A stretch of DNA of 64,000 nucleotides from Eucommia ulmoides (taxonomy: Eukaryota; Streptophyta; Magnoliopsida; Garryales; Eucommiaceae), in assembly GCA_016647705.1 (NCBI GenBank), contig CM028328.1:35874501-35938500 (forward strand). Reading direction: 5' to 3'. Both the position numbers and the translations under genes were made by a program. The notes below the pieces were generated by a model. That model saw nothing but the letters and a program-made list of their open reading frames with translations, ran no database searches and was not told the DNA's origin. Below are positions 47,451-56,791 of this stretch, piece after piece (the first letter of the stretch is position 1; each line of letters begins with the position of its first letter).

Positions 47451-47995
47451 AAAAAGTGAAAATTTTGTTGCAGGTACAAATCAGAGATTTAAACAAAAGT
47501 ATAATGAATACCACATGTCGATAAGGAGATTTGAACAGACAAGAAGGTACAATGAATATACCATGCCAAAGAGGGAATCAAGGTTCAATGAACCTAATAA
47601 AAAGAATTAGCATGTGCCAAATACAAGAGTACAGAAGCAACAAGCTCAATATGCTAGAGCTGACAAAGCTTATCCACAACAAATGGCAAAACACCAACAC
47701 AAGAAAAGATTCATTTACGAAGTTGTGCTAAAGAAACATGAAGCACCAAACAAAGGCAAGGAAGTTCTTACTGAATCAGCTCAAAGAACTGTTGTTCTTA
47801 AGAAGGAGGAAATTAAGATAAAAAAAAATCAAGCATTGGTAGAATCAAAGAATGCCAAATCAGAAATTAGTAATCCACCTAAGGTACACACACCACTTGC
47901 TCCCAAAGATGATCGAGGTATGTCGAAATTTTTAAAGTTTAAGTTTATTAATTTTGTTAGGGAGACTAAGCCTGCTCATTTTGAAATTTAGATAT
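47451..47995 (+). pseudogene. Cop3 gag tail, basic Lys/Gln-rich
   Basis: Sequence resumes after GA3. The open piece 47614-47991 is Lys- and Gln-rich (ARADKAYPQQMAKHQHKKRF, VVLKKEEIKIKKNQ), like the basic stretch after the zinc knuckle in Cop1 gag. At its start, phrases of the form (T/C)AATGAA(T/C)A(T/C/A)C recur near 47505, 47551 and 47587. No protease motif follows. Confidence 0.55.
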
Positions 47996-48000
47996 TTGTA

Positions 48001-48001
<1 letters not shown>

Positions 48002-48044
<43 letters not shown>
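48002..48044. repeat. (TG)n microsatellite
   Basis: An uninterrupted TG dinucleotide run of about 43 bp at the end of the gag tail. Likely length-polymorphic. Confidence 0.95.
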
Positions 48045-48048
<4 letters not shown>

Positions 48049-48149
48049 TTAAGTGTGTCAGTAAATATTTTTTAAATATATGTGGATCAAAATAAGAGGT
48101 AAAAATTGAGCTAAGAAGATTAAATTAGGTTTAAATCGAACAAAACATA

Positions 48150-48260
48150 AGAGAGCAATCGACTCATCAGTCGACCGACGGTGTCAGGTTGGAATACCGA
48201 AAGTCACTCTGAGTCCAACAGTTGACCAGGCAGTTGACCGATCGTGTCGGGATATAAATA
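48150..48260 (+). promoter_or_regulatory. Putative internal promoter of Cop3: two paired GTCGAC-type boxes and TATAAATA
   Basis: Paired boxes start at 48158/48170 (ATCGAC, GTCGAC) and 48221/48233 (GTTGAC, GTTGAC), with the same 12-bp spacing as in the LTR array. The ACTCTGAGTC phrase before the second pair resembles the LTR unit's ACTCTCTGAATC. TATAAATA follows at 48253-48260, about 330 bp before the ATG of the extra reading frame. A downstream leader contains an AACAGGTTG donor-like site (48453) and a TTATAGG acceptor-like site (about 48575). Promoter function is inferred. Confidence 0.6.
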
Positions 48261-48591
48261 CTCAAACTTTTTTAATTCATTTCATCCGAACCCTAAAACC
48301 CTTCTTCTCTCAAAACCCTTCATCTCCCAAGTTTGTTCAAGCCTAAATCACACGAAATCAGTCCGTTTAGGCTCAAATCTGAAGATTTTTTGGTTGAATC
48401 AACAAGACTAAGGCTCAAATTTGTGTGATGAAGGTCGTTCTCTCGCTAAAACAGGTTGTTCCTCTGCCATTCTAGGGTTTCGGTTGTTTTTGTTGTTTGG
48501 CCTTAGTATATTTGGCTATTTTCGGATTGGTTAGTTGTGTGACCTTAATTTCTTAAGATATTTAGTTGGTTGTTATAGGATTGTGTGAAAA

Positions 48592-49855
48592 ATGCCTAGA
48601 ATCAAGAATCGTGCAAATAGGGCTAAGTTTGACAATGTTTTCTTTCGAAGTGAAGAGGATGAGAAAAAATACAATGATGAATTTGTTAATCGTAGGGTGT
48701 TAAGCTGCAAACCCAATGATTTTGTTGAGTTAAAAGAGAAAAACATAGATATCGAAGCATATTTTTGGAATTTGGGATTGGTTGATTTTGTTACCCAAAG
48801 ACATAAGTGGATACTGGTATGGGTGTGGATATTTTACAATAATATGACCTACAATAATCATGAGATTAAATATTTTCTTAAAGAAAAAGTGATTCGTTTT
48901 GATGCGGTATTATTAAGTTATATTTTGGAAATACCTAGATGAGACATATTTCTGCTTAATACCCCTCACTGGCTTTCGATAAATTTCAATAAAAGAGAAA
49001 CTGCTGGAAAATTTGATTTAGATGGAGACAAAATAGGATCATTGTCCATTGAGCATCGATTCCTTCATTCGGTGCTAACCTATTCGATTGTGCCTAAAGG
49101 AGGATGTTATGCAAATGTGAATGATTTTGATTTGTACTTGATGAATGAGATTGTGGAAGGGAGGAAGTTGGATTTTTCTCCTATCATGATGGAACACAAG
49201 AATTATCATGTTCAGAAACCCTCAGGAATACTACCATATGATAATGCACTCCATATGATATTTGAATACTTTGGAGTTATGATTGATCCTAATGAGCAGA
49301 TGTTTTTGACAACCACACCTGGATGGATCAATATTCAAAATGCTTCGTTGATGGGGTATGAGTTTAGAGGAAATAGATGGGTGAAGAAGAGGACTCAAAG
49401 AAGGCAGAGAATGCAGGCTGCAGATAAGGAAGAAGAAGATGAATGAGAGATAAGCATGGATGAGAAAATGGACTTTCTTCATGATCAGATCGATGACTTG
49501 AGAATTCATGTGGATTTGATGGATGAGAGGATGACTGGGCTGGAAAATAAAGTGGTCCAGATGAATACAAACATAAAAGCTGGATTCAAAAAAATCACGA
49601 GAAATCGGGAACAGATGTTTCAGTATATGCATTCTTCTAATCATGGGTTCTAGCAGCAGTATAGTACTAAGTCACATTTTTCTAGCCATCATATGTATAG
49701 AGCACAGCAGTCCTTTGGAGGACGTACTGCAACCGGACCATCAGGAGTAGGACCATCTAGAGCTGGGCCATCTGAAGGAGTTCCGTCAACGCCATTTCAT
49801 CAGCAGATGACTCCAGGACCAATCATTGAGCCAAGTGTTCCGTATCTGCAGTAGC
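48592..49855 (+). pseudogene. Cop3 extra reading frame, similar to plant transposon-associated domain
   Basis: Open pieces at 48592-48942, 49042-49446 and 49456-49653 follow one another. The first starts MPRIKNRANRAKF and has YFWNLGLVDFV and KVIRFDAVLLSYILEIPR. The second has SIEHRFLHSVLTYSIVPKGG and FDLYLMNEIVEGRKLDF, then an acidic end. The third is heptad-rich coiled coil, followed by a Gly/Pro/Ser-rich tail to about 49855. The pattern (small DNA-like start, LxxILxIPR, L..HRxLHxxL..., DLYLMxxI) resembles the family Pfam calls putative plant transposon protein (PF20167), often found as an extra or env-position frame in plant retroelements. Function unknown. Lightly broken compared with other frames here. 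Confidence 0.65.
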
Positions 49856-50320
49856 CAGCCACTAGTCTGATGGGACTTTACTATCATTTATCTGGACAGA
49901 GCCCTTATTAGATCTTATTTATGTATTATTATTCATACAAGATCCACAACTATTATTTTTGGTCTGTAATAGTTAAGCTAGGATAATTGGATTATCTTGA
50001 CTGCTAGTGTTTAGATTTTGATGAATTACCTAGACTTGATCTAATTAGTTAGATTTATTATCTCTAATGATGATCCACATCATAGTCATTGAAAATGGTT
50101 TTGATGTGTTAAATGAATTTTATTTCTTTCAAAAATTTAATTGATGTGATATTTATCTGTAAGTGTTAATGTTTTGTGCTTAAAAAGTTATTTATTCAAA
50201 TGAGTCTTATTTCTTAAAGTTGATTTAATAAGCTTTACCTAGAGTGAGTCACTTGTGTGCGTTCCCCCCCTCCCCCCCTCTCTCTTCCCTCCCTAAATTT
50301 GTTTTTGAAGATGACAAAGG
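49856..50320. other. Cop3 untranslated region after the extra frame
   Basis: No coding sequence seen. It ends in a C-rich tract with CT runs (50263-50292). Confidence 0.5.
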
Positions 50321-50607
50321 GGGAGAAATAAGTGATGTTTTATTAAAGGGGAGTATTACTAAAATTGTGTTGAATTGAGTATTTTTTAATTTGTGCAAAG
50401 GGGGAGAAATTAGTGATATTTTATTAAGGAGGAGAATTTTTAAAATTGTGCTTTAATTGAGTATTTTTAATTTGTGCATTATTGAAATCTTCATTATGAT
50501 ACTTTAACGAGTTAAAGAACCCGTCTTCAAATTCAGGGGGAGTGTGGTTATATTTTTATTTTGAAGAAAACATCAAAGTTAATTGTCATCATAAAAAATA
50601 GGGAGAT
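50321..50607 (+). other. Duplicated polypurine tracts before Cop3 3' LTR
   Basis: CAAAGGGGGAGAAAT occurs near 50326 and 50396, each followed by similar text (AGTGAT(G/A)TTTTATTAA, then GGGGAG or GGAGGAG), a roughly 70-bp tandem duplication. Further G-rich phrases follow (CAGGGGGAGTG, about 50535), and the tract AAAAAATAGGGAGAT (50593-50607) abuts the LTR. Multiple such tracts are a reported Sirevirus feature. Confidence 0.75.
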
Positions 50608-52701
50608 TGTTGATCCTAAGATTTTGATGAACAATTAAGTATTGATGTTTTGGTGGAACTAATATTTTAATTGAGTGTTTCAGTGATTTAAAGTTCTAAT
50701 GAGGAAGATGAAAAATTAAATGGATGCTAAACGATGAAGTTGAAAGAGTTTGAGAAATTAGGAAAAACAACCCAAGTGAATCTTAACTCTTAATATCCCA
50801 ATTAGGAACACACACATGGCACAAAATGTATTTTATCATTTGTGTGTATTTTTTATTAAGTGAAATTATTTGCTCCGATGTGATTTGAGAAGAAATAATT
50901 TTGAATGACTAAAATAGAATATAAGAAGATTAGTAAAGCTAATTTAGACGAGAAAATGGTTAAAGGGGCGAAAACGTAAAAGAAAATAAGTTAAAAACAT
51001 GTTTAGATGAGAGATCCAAAAGATAGCAGTTGACTGGTGAGTCGACTGGCTCAAGCAGCTGTGACTCTCTGTATCTCTAAGTCGACCGACGGGTCGACCG
51101 GCCAAGAGGGATGAACTCTCTAAATCTACAAGTCGACTAGTGAAGGAAAAGCAAACTCTCTGAATATATAAGTCGACAGGCAGGTCGACCGATGCCCGCA
51201 GCAGCGATAACTTGGCTACAACCTGAATTGGGCAGTCGACCGAACGTACTGTTTCAAGATATTGTTTTATCCGAGATTATATCCAAAAGTAGCCATTTTT
51301 TGTTAGGATTTGAGAGCGATTTCGGGGATATTCTTATATTTAAGATATGGTTCATATATTAATTAAATCTTATTGATTCAATACATTAAATATTAATGTT
51401 TCTCAATTTGGTACTTGAAATAGTTAATATTCTATCTAATTGAGTTTGAGAAATACTTGGGGGGGGGGGGTTTAATTGAGAGATTGGAAAGCTGTTATTA
51501 AGTGAATTGAACCAAAATGAAACCATTATGTTATAAGAGGTCTATAAGTGCTATTAATTGTCATGATACATGTAAACTAGCCGTTAGAAGGCTGATTTCA
51601 TACTCCTTTAAATAAACCTGCGAATTTCATATATCATTAAGTAGTAAACACGAGAGAAATCATATCATATCATTTTTGAGCTATTATCAGAGTTATTATT
51701 CTGAGATATTGTGAGCTTTTCTGAGAGATGATCTTGAAGATCAACTGCTATTAATTTTTTTTGCTTCCGGATTTAAAGTTACATTATTCTAATCATTCTT
51801 TCTGTGGATTCGAGGTGAGATCTTTCCGATTATATTCTTTCATTGCATTATTTGATTATTGTTTGGAAATTGATCTTAGAAATTGTTTTTGATTTTTGAA
51901 GAAAATATTTTTACAAACAATTTCTTGAATCTGATTACATGCTCAAATTTGCTACCCATATCTTGTTAAAATCAAATTGTTCTATCTCACGGTTTTTTAT
52001 CACTAGTTGGGATATTAATTGAGTTATTATTTATCTGGGATGGTTGAAGATCCGAGTGAGATTTCTTCCTCATCATTTTATATTGGTGAGTTGTGATGGA
52101 TTAAATACTGTTGGGGGTATTTAATCAGGGGTAGTTGGGTTTCAGTCTCTTCCTGTAAAGAGATTGAGGTAGTGATTATTTCTAGATAGAATTGCGTTGT
52201 GAGTGATTTGTAAAGGTTCCATCCTTACCTGGGAAAATGATAGTTGGAGTGTTTTGTGAGGTTTTGATTCTTGAGCCTAAGGTATAAAAAAGAATTAGGT
52301 TATTCTTTAGCTGGTAAAAAATAGAGGTTTTTCCTTAGTTTGGGAAAAGGATATTGTAAAGGTTGATTCTGAGTCTGTAAAAGAATCGGTGTGCGGGTTT
52401 GGTTCCTAACTTTAAATAGATCTTGGTTTTAGTGGGTGCGACCTCCGTGGAGCCCGGAGGACTGGATTAGCCAAGAGTAACTTGGTGAACCAATATAAAT
52501 CTTTTGTGTGCTACTATATTTACTTTGCTATTTTTGTTGTTTGGGTGTGCACTTAGTTGATTATATTATTTCACTATGTTATAAATATAATAATTAATTG
52601 AGGCTTAAAATTAATTATTTGATTCATTGAATTTTATTCTGATAATTTTTAATTACCCAATTCACCCCCCCCCCCCTCTTGGGTATTCTATTGGTCTAAT
52701 A
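50608..52701 (+). repeat. Cop3 3' LTR, 2094 bp
   Basis: TGTTGATCCTAAG to GGTCTAATA (altered GGGCCAACA), followed by the target duplication CTAAC. Paired GTCGAC boxes with 12-bp spacing start at 51029/51041, 51081/51093 and 51172/51184; a single box is at 51132. G and C homopolymers lie near 51460 and 52666. Confidence 0.92.
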
Positions 52702-53026
52702 CTAACGTTGCAAGGGCATTGGAAAAATCATTCTTTAGCAGTGGTACATGCTCGAACTCAATCTTTGAGAAAGCTCCATAAAGGTCAATTAAGTAATTAT
52801 TGTACCGAATCAGCTTGGCATCTTTCGTCGCATACCTATCGGTAATCTAGTTTATAATCAGCACTGAATCCTCGTACACTATCACGTCCTTGATTTTCAA
52901 ATTTATGGCCAACTCTAGACCCACGATACAAGCATCGTACTTGGCGATGTTGTTGGTATTGGTGAACTTTAGCTTAGTTGCAACTAGAAAGTGCTGTCCA
53001 TGAGAAGATATTAGGATGACTGATGA
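52702..53026 (-). pseudogene. Tat2 RNase H remnant
   Basis: The minus strand encodes a decayed gypsy RNase H end with phrases such as YGDSALIINQI, DRYATKDAKL and FEHVPLLKNDFP, corresponding to the GDSxLVxxQI ... H(V/I)PRxxN block of gypsy RNase H. It is separated from its integrase by Cop3 and cut on the other side by GB1. Confidence 0.75.
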
Positions 53027-53030
53027 GTGG

Positions 53031-54507
53031 TTTATTTACTAATAAATGAAGTACTTTAGATTCAAATATTTGTGAGTTTTCAAGCATTTTTATTAGTTTA
53101 ATGTATTTTTGTGTTATTTTGTAGGATTCATAAATAATTGGGTGAAAATGTGGAAATTTGGTAAAATAATGTGAATTGGGTTGGAATGATTCGTCAGTAG
53201 TATAGGTGTAGTAACTTTAAGACTGATTTTTATCACAATTCAATCCTATTTTGCGAAACCTCAAAACATAGAAATTGTGTATCTCTTTCTTATCTTTCCA
53301 TAGACTTTTGAATCTCCTCAATCTAAGTTCGGACAAAAAAGTTATGGCCAGATTTTAGAAGCTACACGCGATAGTGCAAAAACTAAACTTGCTTTGCAAT
53401 GCCAAAGTTCTACTCCAAAATGTCAAAAACTTCGTGTTGTAGCACCAAAAAAGTCCCGCTACAAACCGAAAACATGGACAAGACCTATTTTGAGCCCTAT
53501 TTATACAATCTTATGCCTTAAACCCTAGGGGTGGCAAATTTGGGAGAGAAAACACCATTTGTGAGGTGAGTTTGATATATTTTTGGACAAGAGAACACCA
53601 TTGGAAGCATATAAACGATAGTGAGGGACTTTGAATTGAAATCCAGTAAAGATTATTGAAGTTTCGAAGCTCATCTCCACAAAAAAGAGTTTTCTCTTCC
53701 TTTCTTTCACCCTAATCTTTATTGAATCGTATTCGTTATATTGTGTCAAACATGTTTGCATTTATGAATTTCTTGAAAAGATTAGCATGGATTCCATTAT
53801 GTTGAGTTAAAGTTTCTATCTAGGAGGATTTGAATAGCTTTGTATGAATTATTCCTTGAGACTTTAATATTTTTTTAATTCGATTTCATGTTTCGACCAT
53901 TTGTATTTATTTATGCATATTTGGTAATTTATGCAAAAGGTAAATTAGATATCATAGATGTGTAAGATTAGGCATTCAAGAGGTAATAATCTTGTATATT
54001 GAGACTGTAAAAATACAATCCTTATTATATTGAGTGCGAGAGGCTAAGAATTTGGGTAGCCATTTGATGGGTGAGACTTAAAGATTCGATAATTAGTTGA
54101 GTTGAATAGAGATATTAATTCAAATAATTATACAAATTATCTTACTTGGCATTCGAGATGTAGAAGTGAGGTTAATTTAGACACCCATGGTTAATGATTG
54201 AGCATGAATTTAATTAACAATTTTGAATTGAATTAGCATCGTTTAGCAAAGTGTTCTTAACCCCCCCCCCCCCTCCTAGAACAATTGTGTATAGGAAGTC
54301 TATATTTTATTTTACTTTTGATTTTATATTTGTTTTAGTTTTACTTTTACATACCTTAAATTTGGACGCCTAAATAAAGTTAGGTTACAATAATCACGGT
54401 ACTTAGCGACGATTTAAACCAATCCTTATAGATACGATACTCTACTTACCCTATACTATTATAACTTGACCTGTATACTTGCGGTGTAGCAAAATAAATC
54501 GCTACCA
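53031..54507 (+). repeat. GB1 5' LTR
   Basis: TGATGAGTGGTTTATTTAC to CGCTACCA, 1477 bp. Only the last ~140 bp (from about 54368: GCCTAAATAAAGTTAGGTTA through CTTGCGGTG) resemble the GA LTRs; the rest is unrelated, so the two families share U5 but not U3. A TATA-like CTATTTATAC is near 53497. C homopolymer near 54261. Confidence 0.88.
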
Positions 54508-54513
54508 AGTTTT

Positions 54514-54530
54514 TGGTGCCGTTGCGGGGT
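54514..54530 (+). other. GB1 primer-binding site, tRNA-Asp type
   Basis: TGGTGCCGTTGCGGGGT, a decayed match to the complement of the tRNA-Asp 3' end, preceded by the same CAAGTTTT spacer as in GA1. Confidence 0.75.
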
Positions 54531-54689
54531 GATTGGCGTTTTAGATTGTTGTTAATAGTGTAAATAAGCAACTTGATTTTAATTTAGGGAATTATTTTTA
54601 TTTCTATGTTTTGTTTTTTGCATTTTGTTTGTTTTGTGAAGTACTTGACGATGTTTGATCAACAATTCCCCTTGTTATTTTTTCAACGA

Positions 54690-55735
54690 GATTCCGAGCC
54701 ATTCTATTGTGCTTAGAAAAGATACAAGGAGTTGCTTATTAGGTTCCCCAATCATAGGCTCTCGAAGAAGTGTCAACTACTAAACTTCATCGACGAGTTA
54801 CAAGCCACAACAAGAACTTGGGTGTAAGGAGAAAGTGGTACTACCTCTTTTTATGAACTAACTGCGAATGAAGCCTATTTGTTTTTGGAAGACATGACCA
54901 ACTTTGACTATCGGAGTTGGAACTAGTCATCAAGTCACCAAAACTTGGTGGATAGTTCTAACATTTCGGCGCCATGGTTTGACACCCCACGTCAACTTAT
55001 GAAGTCTTCTCCTACTCTAGAAGATATGTTCACTGCATTCATGAAGGAAACTGTAAGTATTACGAGGGAAATGGGAGACACACAAGCCACATTCATATGT
55101 TAAAGACACCATGATAAACCGAATACAAGTGGGAGGACATTGGAGGTGTCTTGTGAAGATGATTCAAAAGAGGATGAGACTCAAGAATTGTTCATTGATG
55201 AAAAATCACAAGATGATTTCGAGTCCTTACCTCTTGGAATCTAATTGGTGTTTCCATCACCGATCATCGAAAGTCACCGTGAGGAACCACGCACAAGTGA
55301 GAGGAACTTAGGTTTGTTTGATGATGATGATTCTAATGAAAATGACCCCAAGAGTTGATCGACGATGAAGGATCAAAAGACAACACTTGTGATCGTCAAC
55401 CTTTTGAGATCCATGTTGTGATACCAACACCGATCAAAGACAAATACATCTCTGAGGATCTAATGTGCCTCACTTGTCCTCCACCACCTTTAGCAACATT
55501 CGTTCACGTCGACCAAGCACCTATATCGAAGCCGAGTCAAGTTGAGAGTACGTGTGAATCACTTCTATATTTCACCATGCTTGAGGGTGTTCAAAACCAA
55601 GACCCATTTATTGTGTTGTATGACACATACTTTGGGCGGAAGCTGCTCTTTGATAAGCCATTTTCTGTTATCAAGCCTAGGATGTTAAACCAAGCGCTTC
55701 TTAGAAGGCAACCCAAGTTTTCAAATAATTGAGTC
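54690..55735 (+). pseudogene. GB1 gag-like remnant and conserved C-terminal segment
   Basis: Phrases at about 54690-54900 align with the GA1 gag-like region (KELLIRFPNHRL, LLNFIDELQATTRTW, EDMTNFDY). The open piece 55355-55732 ends in LEGVQNQDPFIVLYDTYFGR, KLLFDKPF and then NQALLRRQP, the same order as in GA1 (LEGVHNQDPYVVL, YGRKSLFDEHF, QALLGRQP). Protein similarity is greater than I would expect from the surrounding DNA. Function unknown. Broken. Confidence 0.7.
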
Positions 55736-55807
55736 TAAGGATGTAAGCTACGGAAGAAATCCCCACACCAGTTACCTTGCCCGGAGCATTACTGCCGACC
55801 ACATTAG

Positions 55808-55837
55808 GAGGCGAGACAGGTGAGATTGTCTCGCCTC
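55808..55837 (+). other. GC-rich hairpin in GB1
   Basis: GAGGCGAGAC, 10-base loop, GTCTCGCCTC: a perfect 10-bp stem. A further GTCTCACCTC copy follows at 55841-55850. Position relative to the conserved segment is as in GA1. Confidence 0.65.
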
Positions 55838-55850
55838 GCTGTCTCACCTC

Positions 55851-56791
55851 CCCGATACGTGTTCTTATTCCCTTATGCTTAATTTGAATACGTGTTTGAC
55901 TTTCAATTTGGGGGTGAGACACATGTTGTCTTATGTTTGTTGGGTCTAGGAAATGTTTATGTATATGACTTTTCTTCATATAACTTGTGTTCTTTTGTCA
56001 ATGCTTCTAGTTTCTTTTCTTTAGGTTTGTTTGAATAAATTGTGAGTTTTGTTGAGATAAAATGACTTAATATTGATGATGAGTATAGACACTTGATGTT
56101 ATCTTAGGTCTTTTGAAATGTATTTCATTGAAATTTTTGTGTGCTTGACTAGTATTGATTGAAGTTTACTCTTGACTCTTTACATTTGAGCACCATTAAT
56201 GATGATCACTTGGACTTTCAAGTACTTAGAGAACATTTATGTGCTTTAGGTAGACTTTGATATCTTATGAGCACTAGAACTCATTTGAGTGAAACTTGAG
56301 GCGAATTACTAGGTTATGTGTTATTGGAGAGATGATTTAGGCATTTCTTTAGATCGTTTGAGCCTTTGAAGGTAACCCTTGAAAATTGTTTATCTCTTGT
56401 TACCCCTGTTGAGCCTTATTTCCTAATTCTTTCATTACCCTCATGTGTACATTTACCCCACTTAATGCCTTTCCACTTCTAAAACCCATCACTAATTGGC
56501 ATATGTGCATGGATCATTGAGTGTAAGGACCAGCATGGGTTGTGTGTGGAAAGTAATTGGTGGAATGGATTGTGTGTTTCATTTTGTTGTTGAGTTGTTC
56601 AAGTCTGTTAAAAACAAATACAATTGGGTGATGAGTTGAGTCACTTTCCTGTAACATTGAGGACAATGTTGACTTTGAGTTTTTGGGTGTAGTTATATTT
56701 CATAAGGAAAAAAAAAAGAAAAAAAGTGTTTTTCTTTATTTTGTGAATAATACCTTGTGGGATCAATTGAAAGAAGAAATATAATAAATGG
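55851..56791 (+). other. GB1 non-coding interior, left part
   Basis: No convincing coding sequence. An A-rich run lies near 56708-56726. The minus-strand open frame at 55701-55979 is a shadow. Confidence 0.5.

Larger units (their letters stand above)
39678..52701 (+). mobile_element. Cop3: Sirevirus-like copia with gag remnant and an extra reading frame, no visible pol
   Basis: LTRs at 39678-41787 and 50608-52701 and a perfect 5-bp target duplication CTAAC (39673-39677 and 52702-52706) fix both ends. Inside, in order: Met-type primer site, gag with coiled coil and CCHC knuckle, GA3 (an insertion with its own target duplication), a basic gag tail, a (TG)n run, a leader with paired GTCGAC boxes and a TATA-like box, an extra reading frame, and duplicated polypurine tracts. 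No protease, integrase, RT or RNase H is visible. Without GA3 it is about 8.2 kb. Coding parts have several breaks, but the structure is otherwise complete. Confidence 0.9.
37353..53030 (-). mobile_element. Tat2: gypsy Tat-type fossil, split by Cop3
   Basis: Minus-strand RNase H sequence at 52702-53026 and integrase sequence at 38380-39650 are the two sides of one element separated by Cop3 (39678-52701), as the shared CTAAC target duplication shows. Left of the integrase, 37353-38350 is its 3' region. The right end is cut by GB1 at 53031 and the left by GA2 at 37352, so no LTR of Tat2 is visible. Decayed, with many breaks. Confidence 0.75.

Noticed and set aside
49231-49644. Minus-strand open frame of 137 codons
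   Set aside because: It lies opposite the Cop3 extra reading frame, which has family-like motifs and ordered pieces; the minus-strand frame has none and is a shadow.
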